Assembly: GCF_026262505.1 (NCBI RefSeq)
Contig: NC_067206.1
Location: forward strand, 34,053,896-34,117,895
Direction: 5' to 3'
Source of the DNA: Trichomonas vaginalis G3
Taxonomy: Eukaryota; Parabasalia; Trichomonadida; Trichomonadidae
DNA length: 64,000 nucleotides
Shown here: piece after piece, positions 42,964 to 52,805 of the stretch
How the letters are laid out: each line of letters opens with the position of its first letter
How positions within the stretch are numbered: the stretch's first letter is position 1
Translations under genes and position numbers: made by a program
The notes under the pieces: model-generated
What the model was told of the DNA's origin: nothing
Database searches by the model: none
What the model saw: the letters and a program-made list of their open reading frames with translations, nothing else

Positions 42964-44400
42964 GTGTCACCTTTTTTGGGATAACATGAATTTTAAATAT
43001 CATGAGAGTTCTGCAAACCATATGCACAATATCTATTCAGCCTGACTTCTTGTATATATGAGTTAGACTTCTTAAATATTGTGCTTGGGGCGATATAAGC
43101 ATTTCCGAGATTACCATCGTGCTCTATAGTATGCTACTTCTCCCTGGTTCTAGCTCAGTTCCAAGGATATTGGCGTTCAAGGATTTGGCAAGGTCCTTCC
43201 GAAGTCTCTCATTCGATGAGAGATTTCGGAAGAATCTTGCCTTAAAGTACTCCAACTCTTGTTCTTTTGTTCCTAAATAGTGAGAAAAGTTATTTGACTA
43301 CTTAAGGTAGAGATTATCCGAGGTCCCTCATTTGATGAGAGGCCTCGGATAATCTCTGCCTTAAAATTGTACACTTGTAGTCCATGAGAGTGTAAGTATA
43401 CATTGATAGGACAGCTTTCTTCTGAAGTCTTAGATTTGATGAGAACCTCAGAAGAAAACTGTCCTATTTTATAGTAAAAGGAGTTTCAGGAGCTCCAAAG
43501 CTCCCTTTCGTAAGGATTAGGAGCTTTGGAGCTCCTGGTTCGTAGATGTTTTCGCATCTTTCATCAGCAAAGGACATTTACCATCTGGGACTCTGTTGAT
43601 GGAGACTCAGGAGCTCCAAAGCTCCTTTAGTAAGGATTAGAAGCTTTGAAGCTCCTGGTTCGTAGACGTGTTTCGCATCTTTCATCAGAAGAGGCCCAAA
43701 TGGTAAATAGCCTCTGCTGATGAGCTTCAGGAGCTCCAAGGCTCCCTCTCGTAACGATTAGGAGCTTTGTAGCTCCTGAAGATAAGGTAGGATTGCTCTG
43801 ATCTCTAATCAGTAGATGCCATGCCTCATTATGAACTCTACTGACAAGAGATCAAGAGCTCCAAGGACTCCCTTTTTAGTTAGTGGCGTTCTCACCATTT
43901 AGTAGGATTGCTGATCCTACTAATGAAGTGATCACTTAGTATACGTTTTGAATAAATTGAATTTTTTTTAGAATTTAGTATTTTTATAGACATCACATGT
44001 ATATTATAAATACATAAATATATTCTTTAATTCAAAAAATTCAATTCGGTTTTGGGATGGGTATCCCAGCCCCAAGTATTCAATTTTATTCAATTTTTAA
44101 AGAATTTTGGGTTGGGATGCCCAGACCAAAACAAGCTTTATATTTTGATGTGTAGATACGTATGTTGCATCATTGTGTTATATATTATGTTTTTAATGAA
44201 AAAAAAATCTGATTCAAAAAAAATTATCACTAATTAGTTGATAATATAAAGAAAAAATAGATAAATTGTATGTTTTGAGAGTATTTATCCACATTCACTC
44301 ATATGAATTTCATTAAATAGTGTCTTTTTACTCCCAAATTTATTTTGAATTATTGAAATCAAAGAAAAAAAATCAGAAAAATTTCTCGAAATTTTTATTT
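42964..44400. other. 1.4-kb non-coding segment inside the Polinton
   Basis: No credible gene on either strand. The first two thirds are dense in hairpins (see array at 43024-43937); the remainder is AT-rich with two palindromic GC-rich phrases near 44050-44110 (GGGATGGGTATCCC and GGGATGCCC). A related phrase, GGGATGGACGATACACCC, sits just left of the segment (~42945) and GGGATTGGAGATACCCC just right (~44458). The segment could be a foreign insertion, since Polintons are otherwise gene-dense. Confidence 0.55.
43024..43937. ncRNA. Array of long hairpins, possible structured RNA or fold-back element
   Basis: At least ten consecutive inverted repeats: 43024-43084 (GCACAATAT arms); 43187-43241 (three stacked stems GGCAAG, CTTCCGAA and CTCTCAT, symmetric internal loops); 43306-43360 (GGTAGAGATTATCCGAGG arms, one mismatch); 43406-43467 (ATAGGACAG and TTCTTCTGA stems); 43487-43537 (perfect 18-bp stem CAGGAGCTCCAAAGCTCC); 43608-43657 and 43728-43778 (variants of the last); 43683-43722 (CATCAG plus AGAGGC); 43795-43859 (GATCTCT and TCAGTAGA stems); 43901-43921 (AGTAGGAT, 5-nt loop). 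A palindrome AAGTGATCACTT closes the array (43926-43937). Arms differ between units while pairing is kept, so the fold looks maintained. Strand, transcription and function are unknown. Confidence 0.6.
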
Positions 44401-45531
44401 TCAAAAAAAATTGGATTTTATATTGAAAACTGACACTGGGAGGACGATAGGGCTGGGATTGGAGATACCCCGCTCACTTGGGAAAAATACGGATCTATAC
44501 TCTAATGGTCCCAGATGTGTTGGCTTTGACTCTCTCAAGTTCTTAGATGGTATAACATCTTCAACGCCTCCTTCATATCTTACTTTATAAGTGTCATCGT
44601 TTATGTTATAGTTAAGTATTTCAATAACCACTCCTCGCTTTGCTTCGTCAATGGTTTCAGCAAGTTTGCCATTACTACTTTCGACTAATTTATGACGAGG
44701 ATAAAACGCAATAGAGTCGTCAGCAGCTTTTATAAGATATCCATTACCTTGCGTAGAGTCTACGATATAATAATTTCGACTTAACCTTAAACGTTTCTTT
44801 GTCAACGGTTTGTCGTCAAGAACTACACGAACTTTTGTACCAGGAATGAGGGTAAATTGTGTTGAATTTCTGATATTTTGTGTTTGGCTTCGTTTCTTTT
44901 GTATATACTTTTCTTCTTGTTGTTGTGTCATTGAATTTGGTGTATGTCCTGTTGTAGAATTTGTTGAGGAATTATATACTTCGAGAAAATGTTTCATTGT
45001 TTCTTCGGTAAAGTCTCGCTCTTGATTTAAATCTCTGAGCGTTCTTATGAAGCGATTAATGATACCTAAAATATTATGGTTATGGTCTTCAGTAGTGTAT
45101 TGAGTTATGTTATGCTTAATGAGAAATTCTGTGATTTCGTTGCTGAGGTATGCACTGTCTTGGTCTGATGTTAAAGTACTTGGGTTATATTCTGCTACAA
45201 ACTTTTGTAAAACTCTTAACACTTCACGAGTTCCTTTATTTCTCATTATATACGCAAAAGCTTTGCGAGTGTTAACATTTATGAAGATGAGGAATGGTTT
45301 ATGTCCTCCTTTTCTGCTTTGAATGAGAGTGTCAAATTGGTATGCGTCTGGAGTGTTGGAGTAAATTGGTAAAAAGTAGTCGTAAGGGTTTATTTTTGTT
45401 TGATGTACAACATTTTTGTCAAAGAACTTTTTAACTTCAGCTCTGTTAGTAAATCCCCAACTTTTTGCTGCTTCATTGAACTTCTTAAATGACCTCCATG
45501 GATGTTGTTCGAATACTTCTTTCAAGCTCAT
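44401..45531 (-). CDS. Polinton integrase (rve family)
   Basis: 376 residues, one continuous frame. The catalytic core lies at ~60-185: Asp in YQFDTLIQ, Asp in LTSDQDSAYLS and the downstream NHNILGIINRFIRTLRDL segment characteristic of trichomonad Maverick integrases. The C-terminal part (RGVVIEILNYNINDDTYKVR then YEGGVEDVIPS) resembles a chromo/Tudor-like barrel, as in many Polinton integrases. It inserts the element into host DNA using the terminal repeats. It stands alone between the hairpin-rich segment and the fibre gene, both same-strand neighbours being transcribed in the same direction. Confidence 0.85.
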   Translation of the reverse strand: MSLKEVFEQHPWRSFKKFNEAAKSWGFTNRAEVKKFFDKNVVHQTKINPYDYFLPIYSNTPDAYQFDTLIQSRKGGHKPFLIFINVNTRKAFAYIMRNKGTREVLRVLQKFVAEYNPSTLTSDQDSAYLSNEITEFLIKHNITQYTTEDHNHNILGIINRFIRTLRDLNQERDFTEETMKHFLEVYNSSTNSTTGHTPNSMTQQQEEKYIQKKRSQTQNIRNSTQFTLIPGTKVRVVLDDKPLTKKRLRLSRNYYIVDSTQGNGYLIKAADDSIAFYPRHKLVESSNGKLAETIDEAKRGVVIEILNYNINDDTYKVRYEGGVEDVIPSKNLRESKPTHLGPLEYRSVFFPSERGISNPSPIVLPVSVFNIKSNFF

Positions 45532-45599
45532 TTATGTAAAGTTAAAGATTTCATTGAACGCGGTAAGCCTAGATCCTTTGAGTCAAGGCTCAAGTGTGT

Positions 45600-46674
45600 T
45601 TATTGAACGCGGTACCATGCGAATACAGTCATAAATGGAGGCATATAATCTGCACCCGAACCTGTTGGATTTGTTGTGAAAGTGTGTGAATGATTTCCTC
45701 CTGGTTCAGTTGGTCGAAAAGTCTTTTTTGCCGAATGGTTATAATCTGGAGATAAAACATCATTGCCAGCATAATATTCTGAGTTGTATAATGGATGGTC
45801 TCTTAATGAGTGACTATGGTCACCAGAAAAGTTTGTAGTTCCTGTATGAGTGTGCGGTGGAAGGTTTGCTTCTTTAATTTCTTCGAACCACCTGTTTGCT
45901 TTGAAGAGTTCGCACAATAGAGGAATTTATCTACAATCTGTTCCCACGTACCAAAACCTAAAACACTTGCCGGATTTGTTGAGTTCATTGACGTATAAAT
46001 AGAGCCTATAGGATATATGGTTTCAAGAATCTGGGCCTTCATTGTTAGAAGTTCATGTTTAACGTTTATAGTTTTATTGCCTTCTACAATATTTATATTG
46101 TTTGTTATTAAACCATTAGGAAAAGTAGGAGGATAAATTCTTTGTTCTTGTACAGTTGCACCGTCTCTTCCTGTTTTTGTTACTATTTCGATGCATGCCT
46201 TAATTTCTTTAATCTTGATTGTTTGAAATTCTTCATGCACGTGCTCTTTATCGGCTTTTCCATTAAGCGCAGCATTTACTTCCGACTTCTTTGCATAATA
46301 TTCATCTACATAAGTTTTGTCGGCTTTCTTATCTAACATTGCTGGTAGTTCATGTGCTTCAAAGTTTCTGGCATGACCTTCAATATTCCTGCAACTGTTA
46401 TCTAAATTGTTTAGTGTATCTTTTACGCTTGTACTTGGATTCTCTAAAGGTGCACTTGAACCAAGGGTATAGTTCAATATTATGTCGTCTGCTCTAACAG
46501 TAGTGAAGGATTTATGTGTATGGTTCTTGTCGGCTTTACTGTCTAATGTAGCTTGAAGTTCATTTATATCGGAGATGTTGTGTTTATGAGATTTCAAAAC
46601 TTTGTTCGTTGCTTCAAGTTCAACTTTGTCAGCTTTACTTTTAATAGCATCTTCAAACGTTATTTTTGACTTAA
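45600..46674 (-). CDS. Phage tail-fibre/collar-like protein, C-terminal part
   Basis: Reverse-strand coding rich in phage fibre signatures: ADKVELEATNK and NELQATLDSKADKNHTHK repeats (fibre shaft style), then GSIYTSMNSTNPASVLGFGT followed by WEQI, and HTHTGTTNFSGDHSHSL with GGNSHSHTF-like His-rich phrases ending ADYMPPFMTVFAWYRV. This is the baseplate/short-tail-fibre tip arrangement of T4-like phages, where His pairs bind metal in a trimeric receptor-binding tip. Its 5' side is separated from the rest of the gene by the Kolobok-like insertion, and the frame is not continuous. It probably encodes a host-attachment protein of the element's virion. Confidence 0.7.
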
Positions 46675-49104
46675 GGATGGGCACTCATTAGGGTGATGAA
46701 AAAAATCAAGTCTAGCAAAGTCAATATATTAAAAACAGTGAAGACTATTATATAGCATTATAGTGCACAAGCTCAAATATTTAGTGATGCATTTCTCGAA
46801 CTTATTTTATTTATAAGTTAACCTTGAAACATGAATTTTAGTATATCATGAGCATATTTTTTTCTAATTTTGCAATACTTATAATATCATACCAGGATTC
46901 ATGTGGAAGTCTAATATTTGGTATATAATATTCTTACAATAAATGTATTAATTCAATTATATTCAAAATGATGGGTCGCAATTTTTACTGAAATTGCAAA
47001 TTTAATTTCAACAATGAAATTATTGTTTAAAAAAAAATAGCACAACATCAAGATGGACAATCATATATAGAATTATAATGCTCCATATAATGCTTTGATT
47101 TGATGCGTATATAATGTTATTTTTCGAACATCTTTGTAAAAAATTGATTTTTGTAATTTTTGAAAAAATTCGATTTTATTTCGAGATTTCCTCTATAGGT
47201 GAAGTATATTGAACAATATTCCTATGGGAGAAAATAATTGTAAGTATGAGTACTTTCATTAATACTATGGGTGCCATGGTTATCGCTCAAACGATCAAGT
47301 TATATCTCGATTGCGTAAATTGAAATTTTGCTATTTTCTAAATTCACGGCAACAACATTCTTTTATCCTGATCGTACATCACAATATTTGAATGTGCGAC
47401 CATTTGTTCAAGAAACCGTCAAGTTATTCTTCATTTTTCATGCCGCGGCGAACAAAAGCAGTTGCAAAGCGTATAAAGAACTTAGTTCAAAGCGCGAAAA
47501 ATAGGGTAGAGCCATATGTCGTCAACACTGTTGAATTTGTGCTATCTGTATTATTGAGCGGCGCTACATTTTGCCAATCAGAATTTCAATTCATGCTGAA
47601 TAACATCAAAGTTCCGTCAGAAGCTACATTTCATCGAGTCCAAGAAAAGGTTGGTCGTGTTATCATAGAAGTTGCCAGAGAATCTGTTAATTATTGGAAA
47701 TCTCGAATGAGAAAATGTTCGGGACTTTTGTTTGACGGTTCTTGGAGTCAGAGAAGAAATGCAATGTTTTGCTATGTACAATTTGTAGAAGAGAAACTCA
47801 AAAAAATTGTAGATTGGGAAGTGATATCTAAATCTTTTAAAAATTTCAAAGGTAATTTCAACGGAAAATCAAATGAAATGGAATTTGAAGGCTTAAAAAG
47901 AATGCTGAAGCGTTGGAATAATGAAAAACGTGTAAATTTTTTTGTGCATGATGGCGATGTCAAAATTGTTTCTACAATCAAAAATACGTTCAAAGGTATC
48001 AGAGAATACAGAGATCCTGGACATTTTCTTAACAATATACAGAAAAAGCTCAAACTGCCAGAATTCAGAATCTTATCTAGCATTTCAAAGAATTTATTGC
48101 GTTGGCTTAGGCAACTTCTCAATGACACACATATGTCAATTAAAACAAAGAAGTTTTTATGGTTGAATTCCGCTAAACATTATGCCGGAAATCATAAATT
48201 TTGTCCAGATCCTGAAAAATGCAAGATGATTAAACCATGGAAATATGCAAAAAATAAAACTGCTATAAAAACACTTAAAAAATTCCTCGAAGATACCGTA
48301 AAAATCTTTGATATGGTAAAAAAGATTCATTCAACTCAAGTAGTTGAATTGATAAACCATATCAAAGCAATGCTTGCTAATAAAAATATTAATTGGCATG
48401 CTTCTTGGCCAATTAGGATGGCAGTCACAATATTGCATTTCAATGAAAGTATGTTTGAAACGATTGTAGCAATAAGATACAGGTTAAATTTACCAACAAT
48501 GCCAGAAATGATGAACAGATATTTCAGAATGTATGATACAACAAAAGATTTAATCAAAGCATTCAAAAATTCAAAGCAAGTTCGAAAAAAGTTTGCGGCA
48601 TTAAGAGCTATAAAGAGAGGTCTTCAAGCTAGCGATGATCGTATTACTCTTAAATCACATAAATAATTATTAAATTTATTTCACCCTCAAAACATCATAA
48701 TCTTGCACCTTCTTTGAATAAACACTTTCACCTTCTATTTTTAATTAATGTTTTTTAATTGTCCAAAATTTTTAGATTATATAAGATATAATTTTTTATA
48801 AAAGTATTATTTTCTAAAAGATAAGTATATATTCTTAATCACAAAACCTAGCATTTTATCATATCTATATATCAGCTTCCTAAATATAATACTCATATAG
48901 TTAGTATGATTTTAATGTTTTTGAACATGAAACGAAAATATGATTACAATCATATAACATAATGGAGTTATTGATATAACTTATATGCATGATACATTAA
49001 GAAGTCTTCTAACAATATAGATATAGTTGTAGATTCCTATGATTCCTTTTATATTGTGAGATAATAATATTTTTATGCTGTCAGGAGCCTATGAGTGCCC
49101 ATCC
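46675..49104 (+). mobile_element. Kolobok-like DNA transposon inserted at TTAA
   Basis: 2,430 bp with terminal inverted repeats GGATGGGCACTCATTAGG (left) and the complement of GGATGGGCACTCATAGG (right), flanked by TTAA on both sides (46671-46674 and 49105-49108). TTAA duplications are the mark of Kolobok and piggyBac; the transposase favours Kolobok. The transposase frame is open, so the insertion looks recent. It splits the Polinton's fibre gene. About 700 bp left and 420 bp right of the transposase are non-coding and AT-rich. Confidence 0.85.
47392..48666 (+). CDS. Kolobok-like transposase
   Basis: 424 codons; Met17 (ATG 47440, MPRRTKAVAKRIKNL) is a likely start giving 408 residues. The core LLFDGSWSQRRNAMFCYVQF followed by VDWEVISKS corresponds to the DGTWxxRG...DxEV signature of the Mutator-like domain in Kolobok transposases; NFFVHDGDVK would supply a second Asp and YRDPGHFLNNI follows. 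CPDPEKCKMIKPW is a Cys-bearing insertion also typical. The N-terminus is Arg/Lys-rich (DNA binding or nuclear targeting). Uninterrupted frame. A Mutator/MULE relative is the alternative, but TTAA flanks argue for Kolobok. Confidence 0.75.
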   Translation: MCDHLFKKPSSYSSFFMPRRTKAVAKRIKNLVQSAKNRVEPYVVNTVEFVLSVLLSGATFCQSEFQFMLNNIKVPSEATFHRVQEKVGRVIIEVARESVNYWKSRMRKCSGLLFDGSWSQRRNAMFCYVQFVEEKLKKIVDWEVISKSFKNFKGNFNGKSNEMEFEGLKRMLKRWNNEKRVNFFVHDGDVKIVSTIKNTFKGIREYRDPGHFLNNIQKKLKLPEFRILSSISKNLLRWLRQLLNDTHMSIKTKKFLWLNSAKHYAGNHKFCPDPEKCKMIKPWKYAKNKTAIKTLKKFLEDTVKIFDMVKKIHSTQVVELINHIKAMLANKNINWHASWPIRMAVTILHFNESMFETIVAIRYRLNLPTMPEMMNRYFRMYDTTKDLIKAFKNSKQVRKKFAALRAIKRGLQASDDRITLKSHK

Positions 49105-50534
49105 TTAACTCTCAAAGTAAATCTTGGTTCAACTAATACACCGTTAACATTGAAAGTAGAGGCATAAATTTCACCGGTATAACCAAATGCTTCTGGTGCT
49201 TTAGCTACATCATACTGTACAGTACAGCTTATGTCATAACCTTTAGCACGAATGTATTTATATCTTCTTTCATTAACATTTTTTGTCTTCGCTTCATCAC
49301 TTCGTGTTAAATATCCATGGTAGTCCGTTATAATCTGTTCGTCTGAAGTTATATAATGAACGTGGTTCTTGACTTTATCACTCAGAGCTAAAAGCTCATT
49401 TTTGTTTGCTTTTTCGGCTAATTTCTCATTAACATCATTCACTTCTAATTCAACTCTTCCGCCAGAACTCTTATTATCATTAATCTTTTTCATTAATTCG
49501 GTAATTACGTCATAAAGACTATATTCTGTTTTCGGTTTTGTAAATAATGAGTCAAAATTTCTTTTCATCATTACATCGCTGACATTAATGATATCACCAA
49601 TTCCTTTTTCATTTATTCTCTTCATTAATTCTGCAATAATGACGAATATATAATCTGTTAATTTATTCTCTTCATCGAGGGTTATAGAATGTTTTGAAAT
49701 TGAATCATTAACTCCTCTAAATAAATCAATAACTTCAGGATACACGTTTTTAATGTCTCGAATAACCCGACCAGTATCCTGTTGTTCATGTTCTTCGTTC
49801 CCGTCGTTACGTGGTTTTATATCTCTAACCATCATCAACGCAGCCATAACCGGAGGGTTTGTTGCTATCTGTTCGAAAATCCGTCCGTTATGTACGGTAT
49901 ATCTAAATAATTTCTTTGTGTTTGTTAAAACATTTGAAACAAGTCTTTTAAAACCATCTACAAAATTTCCTGTTTCACCTAATGTTCTTGCAGCATTTAC
50001 AAGCTCACCCATTCCCGCTTTTGACCCCAAAAACGTCCATATTGCATTTATTTCACTCTGTATAGTTGTCCATTCAGCGAAACTAACACCCGCATTCGCT
50101 AAGCTGAAAATGAAATTCAGTGGATCGAACTTAATTCCACCTTCTTTTTCAATTTCAACGAACTCACTAACATGAGATTTTAAATATTCTTTCGTTAAAA
50201 TTGTTTTCCCCGATGTTATGTCATTAACGAAACTATCACCGTCAAAAGTTAACGAATTCAATTTCGTCGTTGATGCTTTTATTTCATACACCGCTTTATC
50301 GATAGTTTTTGGCTCACCTTCTTTAGAAGCATATGAAACATTAATGAATGAATTATATGTATTCGTGAATGAATTAAAATCAATGATTTTCATTAATGAC
50401 GCCTTTAATGATTCATTTACTGTCGAATCCCTTAAAGTAATTAATGAACTGTCATTTATGAAAGGTACACTGCAAACCGTCGAGTTTGGATCAAATGCTA
50501 TAGTTGGTGCAGGAATATTAATGATATAAGTCAT
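49105..50534 (-). CDS. Polinton fibre-like protein, N-terminal part
   Basis: An open frame of ~475 codons that ends at the transposon insertion. The N-terminus begins MTYIINIPAPTIAFDPNSTV and includes one FDPxxTxCxxPFI repeat unit (residues ~16-50) like those of the neighbouring 165-residue protein. A long helical middle follows (FSLANAGVSFAEWTTIQSEI; KLTDYIFVIIAELMKRINEK), then a shaft-like piece (NDVNEKLAEKANKNELLALS, KNHVHYITSDEQIITDYHGY). This is the virion-proximal part of the fibre-like gene whose other end lies beyond the insertion. Confidence 0.65.
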
Positions 50535-51031
50535 TAAATCATTAAGTGACGTAAATAAGTTGTCGTTTTTGATTTAATTTCTTTAGCATCTGTTATATAT
50601 GGTAATTTTATTTCTGTAGTTTCTGAATTAAAGATATTCGCTAAAATGTTTTGTAAACTGTTTTGAACAGCTGTGTAAACCGTTGAATCCGGAACTCTTA
50701 CGATTTCACCATCCTTAATAAAAGGCATTGTACATGGCGTAGTGCTTGGGTCAAATCTTTCGGGATTATAATTCAACATATATTCTAACGCTTCATGAAC
50801 AGACTTATATACTGTTGTGTCGTTCTTCATGACAACTTCACCATTTACAATGAATGGCATAGTGCATGGAGTTAAAATGGGGTCAAACTTTTCATAGTCC
50901 TTCCATGTTATGTATTTCTCGGTATTTCCATCAGAAATAGCAATATATTTGTCAGTAAGTGTGAGAGAGTATTGACCAAAATATAAACGTTTAGCTCTGT
51001 CAGCTTCATACGCATATGCAGCTATACTCAT
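50534..51031 (-). CDS. Polinton protein with FDPxxTPCTMPFI repeats
   Basis: 165 residues with two clear copies of a ~35-residue unit: FDPILTPCTMPFIVNGEVVM then KNDTTVYKSV, and FDPSTTPCTMPFIKDGEIVR then VPDSTVYTAV. A third, diverged copy opens the fibre-like protein encoded immediately downstream on the same strand (the genes abut at 50534). Such a shared unit suggests a docking or assembly module between the two proteins. Start MSIAAYAYEADRAKRLYFGQ overlaps the divergent gene on the other strand. Confidence 0.6.
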   Translation of the reverse strand: MSIAAYAYEADRAKRLYFGQYSLTLTDKYIAISDGNTEKYITWKDYEKFDPILTPCTMPFIVNGEVVMKNDTTVYKSVHEALEYMLNYNPERFDPSTTPCTMPFIKDGEIVRVPDSTVYTAVQNSLQNILANIFNSETTEIKLPYITDAKEIKSKTTTYLRHLMI

Positions 51032-51048
51032 ATTTTAATGAGAATAAA

Positions 51049-51825
51049 ATGTTGTTCTATTTGCAAAGTACAGACCCAAACGAATACGGGACAGTAAAAC
51101 TACAAACAAACTTAGGTCTACAGAATGAGCCACTTGCATTCAGAATGGTTGACTTCAATACTATCGCTTCATTCGTTATAACAGATGAAACAGATTTCAT
51201 GGAGCTTGAAATAGATGGAAAGAAGCACGAAATAAGATTTCACAATAATGTAGAATATAAGATGGAAACATTAGCTGGAGTGTTAAATGCTCTCATAAAT
51301 ACTACAATAAACAAGGATAACGGAGAAAACTTAATGAATGTTAAACTTATTGCAGGAGTTTTGAAGTTCAGTTATGCGAAGGAGTTTAAGATACCAAGAA
51401 TGAGTCATAGAGTACAACTTCTTTTGGGAGCATACCATATGACATTTCCTTTGAAAAGTGTTGACAAAACGATTGAGATGAAATCTGTTCCATACGTATG
51501 TTATGGCAATTGTTTGTACATTGAGTCAAAAATAGCTAATGTCACAGGTATTTCAGGAGTTAATAGTAAAGGTTCAGTAGAATATAAATCCTTCTGTTAT
51601 GAAGTAAATTCAATGTTCATTCCAAACGTTCCTGTCATAGCAACTCATTTAGGTAAATGGGTTCGCATTAGTCCTCATAATTTGAAAGACATGCAATTCA
51701 GACTTGTTGACTTTCAAGGAGAGCCTGTAGAACTGAAGGCACCAGTGCGAATGACTGTTGAAGTTGACTTTTTAGAAAATATTAAATGCAACAGCTTACA
51801 AGAGAACTCAGAGCTAAAAATATAA
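51049..51825 (+). CDS. Polinton structural protein candidate (beta-rich)
   Basis: 258 residues from ATG 51049 (MLFYLQSTDPNEYGTVKLQT); I prefer this start because GAGAATAAAATG precedes it, like other starts in the element, and it avoids the overlap with the divergent gene. Beta-rich throughout (PLAFRMVDFNTIASFVITDE; VPVIATHLGKWVRISPH). Composition and layout resemble the proteins at 34443 and 53962. Probably a minor virion protein; no family recognised. Confidence 0.55.
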   Translation: MLFYLQSTDPNEYGTVKLQTNLGLQNEPLAFRMVDFNTIASFVITDETDFMELEIDGKKHEIRFHNNVEYKMETLAGVLNALINTTINKDNGENLMNVKLIAGVLKFSYAKEFKIPRMSHRVQLLLGAYHMTFPLKSVDKTIEMKSVPYVCYGNCLYIESKIANVTGISGVNSKGSVEYKSFCYEVNSMFIPNVPVIATHLGKWVRISPHNLKDMQFRLVDFQGEPVELKAPVRMTVEVDFLENIKCNSLQENSELKI

Positions 51826-52025
51826 AGTATGAATGTTATGTATTAGGTCATGAACTTTGGTTGTTGCTGTTTGATGAAACAAATGAGTTAGTTATGTCAG
51901 TCAAGAGAACAGAAAAATATTGTGTTAGTGAAAACTGCACCAAGTCAATAAGATTAGGTTTGCATTATGAAGATGAGTTCGATACTGTTGAAGAAGTTTT
52001 GGATAGATATTACAAATTGCTTTAA
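51786..52025 (+). CDS. Small Polinton protein
   Basis: 79 codons overlapping the end of the preceding gene in another frame: MQQLTRELRAKNIKYECYVL then WLLLFDETNELVMSVKRTEK and an acidic end. The start codon choice is uncertain. It has a beta-hairpin-like look but no recognised domain. Conserved as an open frame in the left-hand Polinton fragment, which supports it being a gene. Confidence 0.5.
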   Translation: MQQLTRELRAKNIKYECYVLGHELWLLLFDETNELVMSVKRTEKYCVSENCTKSIRLGLHYEDEFDTVEEVLDRYYKLL

Positions 52026-52636
52026 TTTACTAAAACATATTTCAAACAAAGCTTATAGTAAGTAGATAGTTTTGTATACTCGTTCGAATATTTATACTTA
52101 AACTCAACTCCTGGAGTACCTGGTGTTTCAATGATGCGGATGTTACCTATTTTCATGAATATTGGAGTTTGACCACAGCATTCGATTTCAGGGTCGAGAT
52201 AGTCAATGACACATTGCTTTCCTGTTATTCGTGATATAACATTTTCAAGGTCCTCCTTTGTTAGAATTATTTGGTTCTTACTTATAAGATTTGTCAAAAG
52301 CTTCTTATCGTCTTTGAGTAAAATTGTTTGGTATAACTGAAGAAGGTAATGGTCTACGTTATCTGAAGGATTTGTTTGAACATTTGTGTAAGGGTTGTCG
52401 TTGGCTTCTCTTGAAAGAACTTGGTCCAGTGGTGGATACTCTAACTTAACATCTGATGTAGCGTTAGCGTTTGAAGTTGTGTTTAAATTCACCGACTTAA
52501 GATCTGGTTCTTTTTCTTTCAAACACTCCGAACTATAGTTCTTTATGACAATATTGTTTGTCGTTCGTGAGTCAACATTTGATGTTGGTTCAATTGGAAC
52601 ATTAACGGCACCAGCTAAGATGGATTTGCTTCTCAT
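52022..52636 (-). CDS. Polinton hypothetical protein, 204 residues
   Basis: Starts MRSKSILAGAVNVPIEPTSN. The first ~90 residues are polar and low complexity; the rest (HYLLQLYQTILLKDDKKLLT, NLISKNQIILTKEDLENVIS, RITGKQCVIDYLDPEIECCG) is helical then beta. The 5' end overlaps the divergent small gene. No family recognised; a maturation or scaffolding protein is possible given position. Also present, broken, in the left fragment. Confidence 0.5.
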   Translation of the reverse strand: MRSKSILAGAVNVPIEPTSNVDSRTTNNIVIKNYSSECLKEKEPDLKSVNLNTTSNANATSDVKLEYPPLDQVLSREANDNPYTNVQTNPSDNVDHYLLQLYQTILLKDDKKLLTNLISKNQIILTKEDLENVISRITGKQCVIDYLDPEIECCGQTPIFMKIGNIRIIETPGTPGVEFKYKYSNEYTKLSTYYKLCLKYVLVN

Positions 52637-52661
52637 TTCATATAGAATAAAAACCTTTTAT

Positions 52662-52805
52662 ATGTATGAAATGAACAATATACTCGACAAGGGTTTGAAT
52701 GTAAAGCTAACGAATGAAAATATTGTTGAATTCACTGAGACAGGAGCTGTGTATAAAGATGTAGAACTACTGAACAAAAGGCTAAGGGAAGAAGCAGGAA
52801 CATGA
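52662..52805 (+). CDS. Very small Polinton protein (47 residues)
   Basis: ATG 52662 opens MYEMNNILDKGLNVKLTNEN and ends at 52805, overlapping the next start by 4 bases (ATGA), a sign of tight gene packing. A longer frame upstream exists but antisense to the neighbouring gene, so the short version is preferred. No domain recognised. Confidence 0.45.
   Translation: MYEMNNILDKGLNVKLTNENIVEFTETGAVYKDVELLNKRLREEAGT

Noticed and set aside
43187-43937. CRISPR-like array
   Set aside because: The units are hairpins of varied sequence and spacing, not identical direct repeats with unique spacers, there are no Cas genes, and the organism is eukaryotic.
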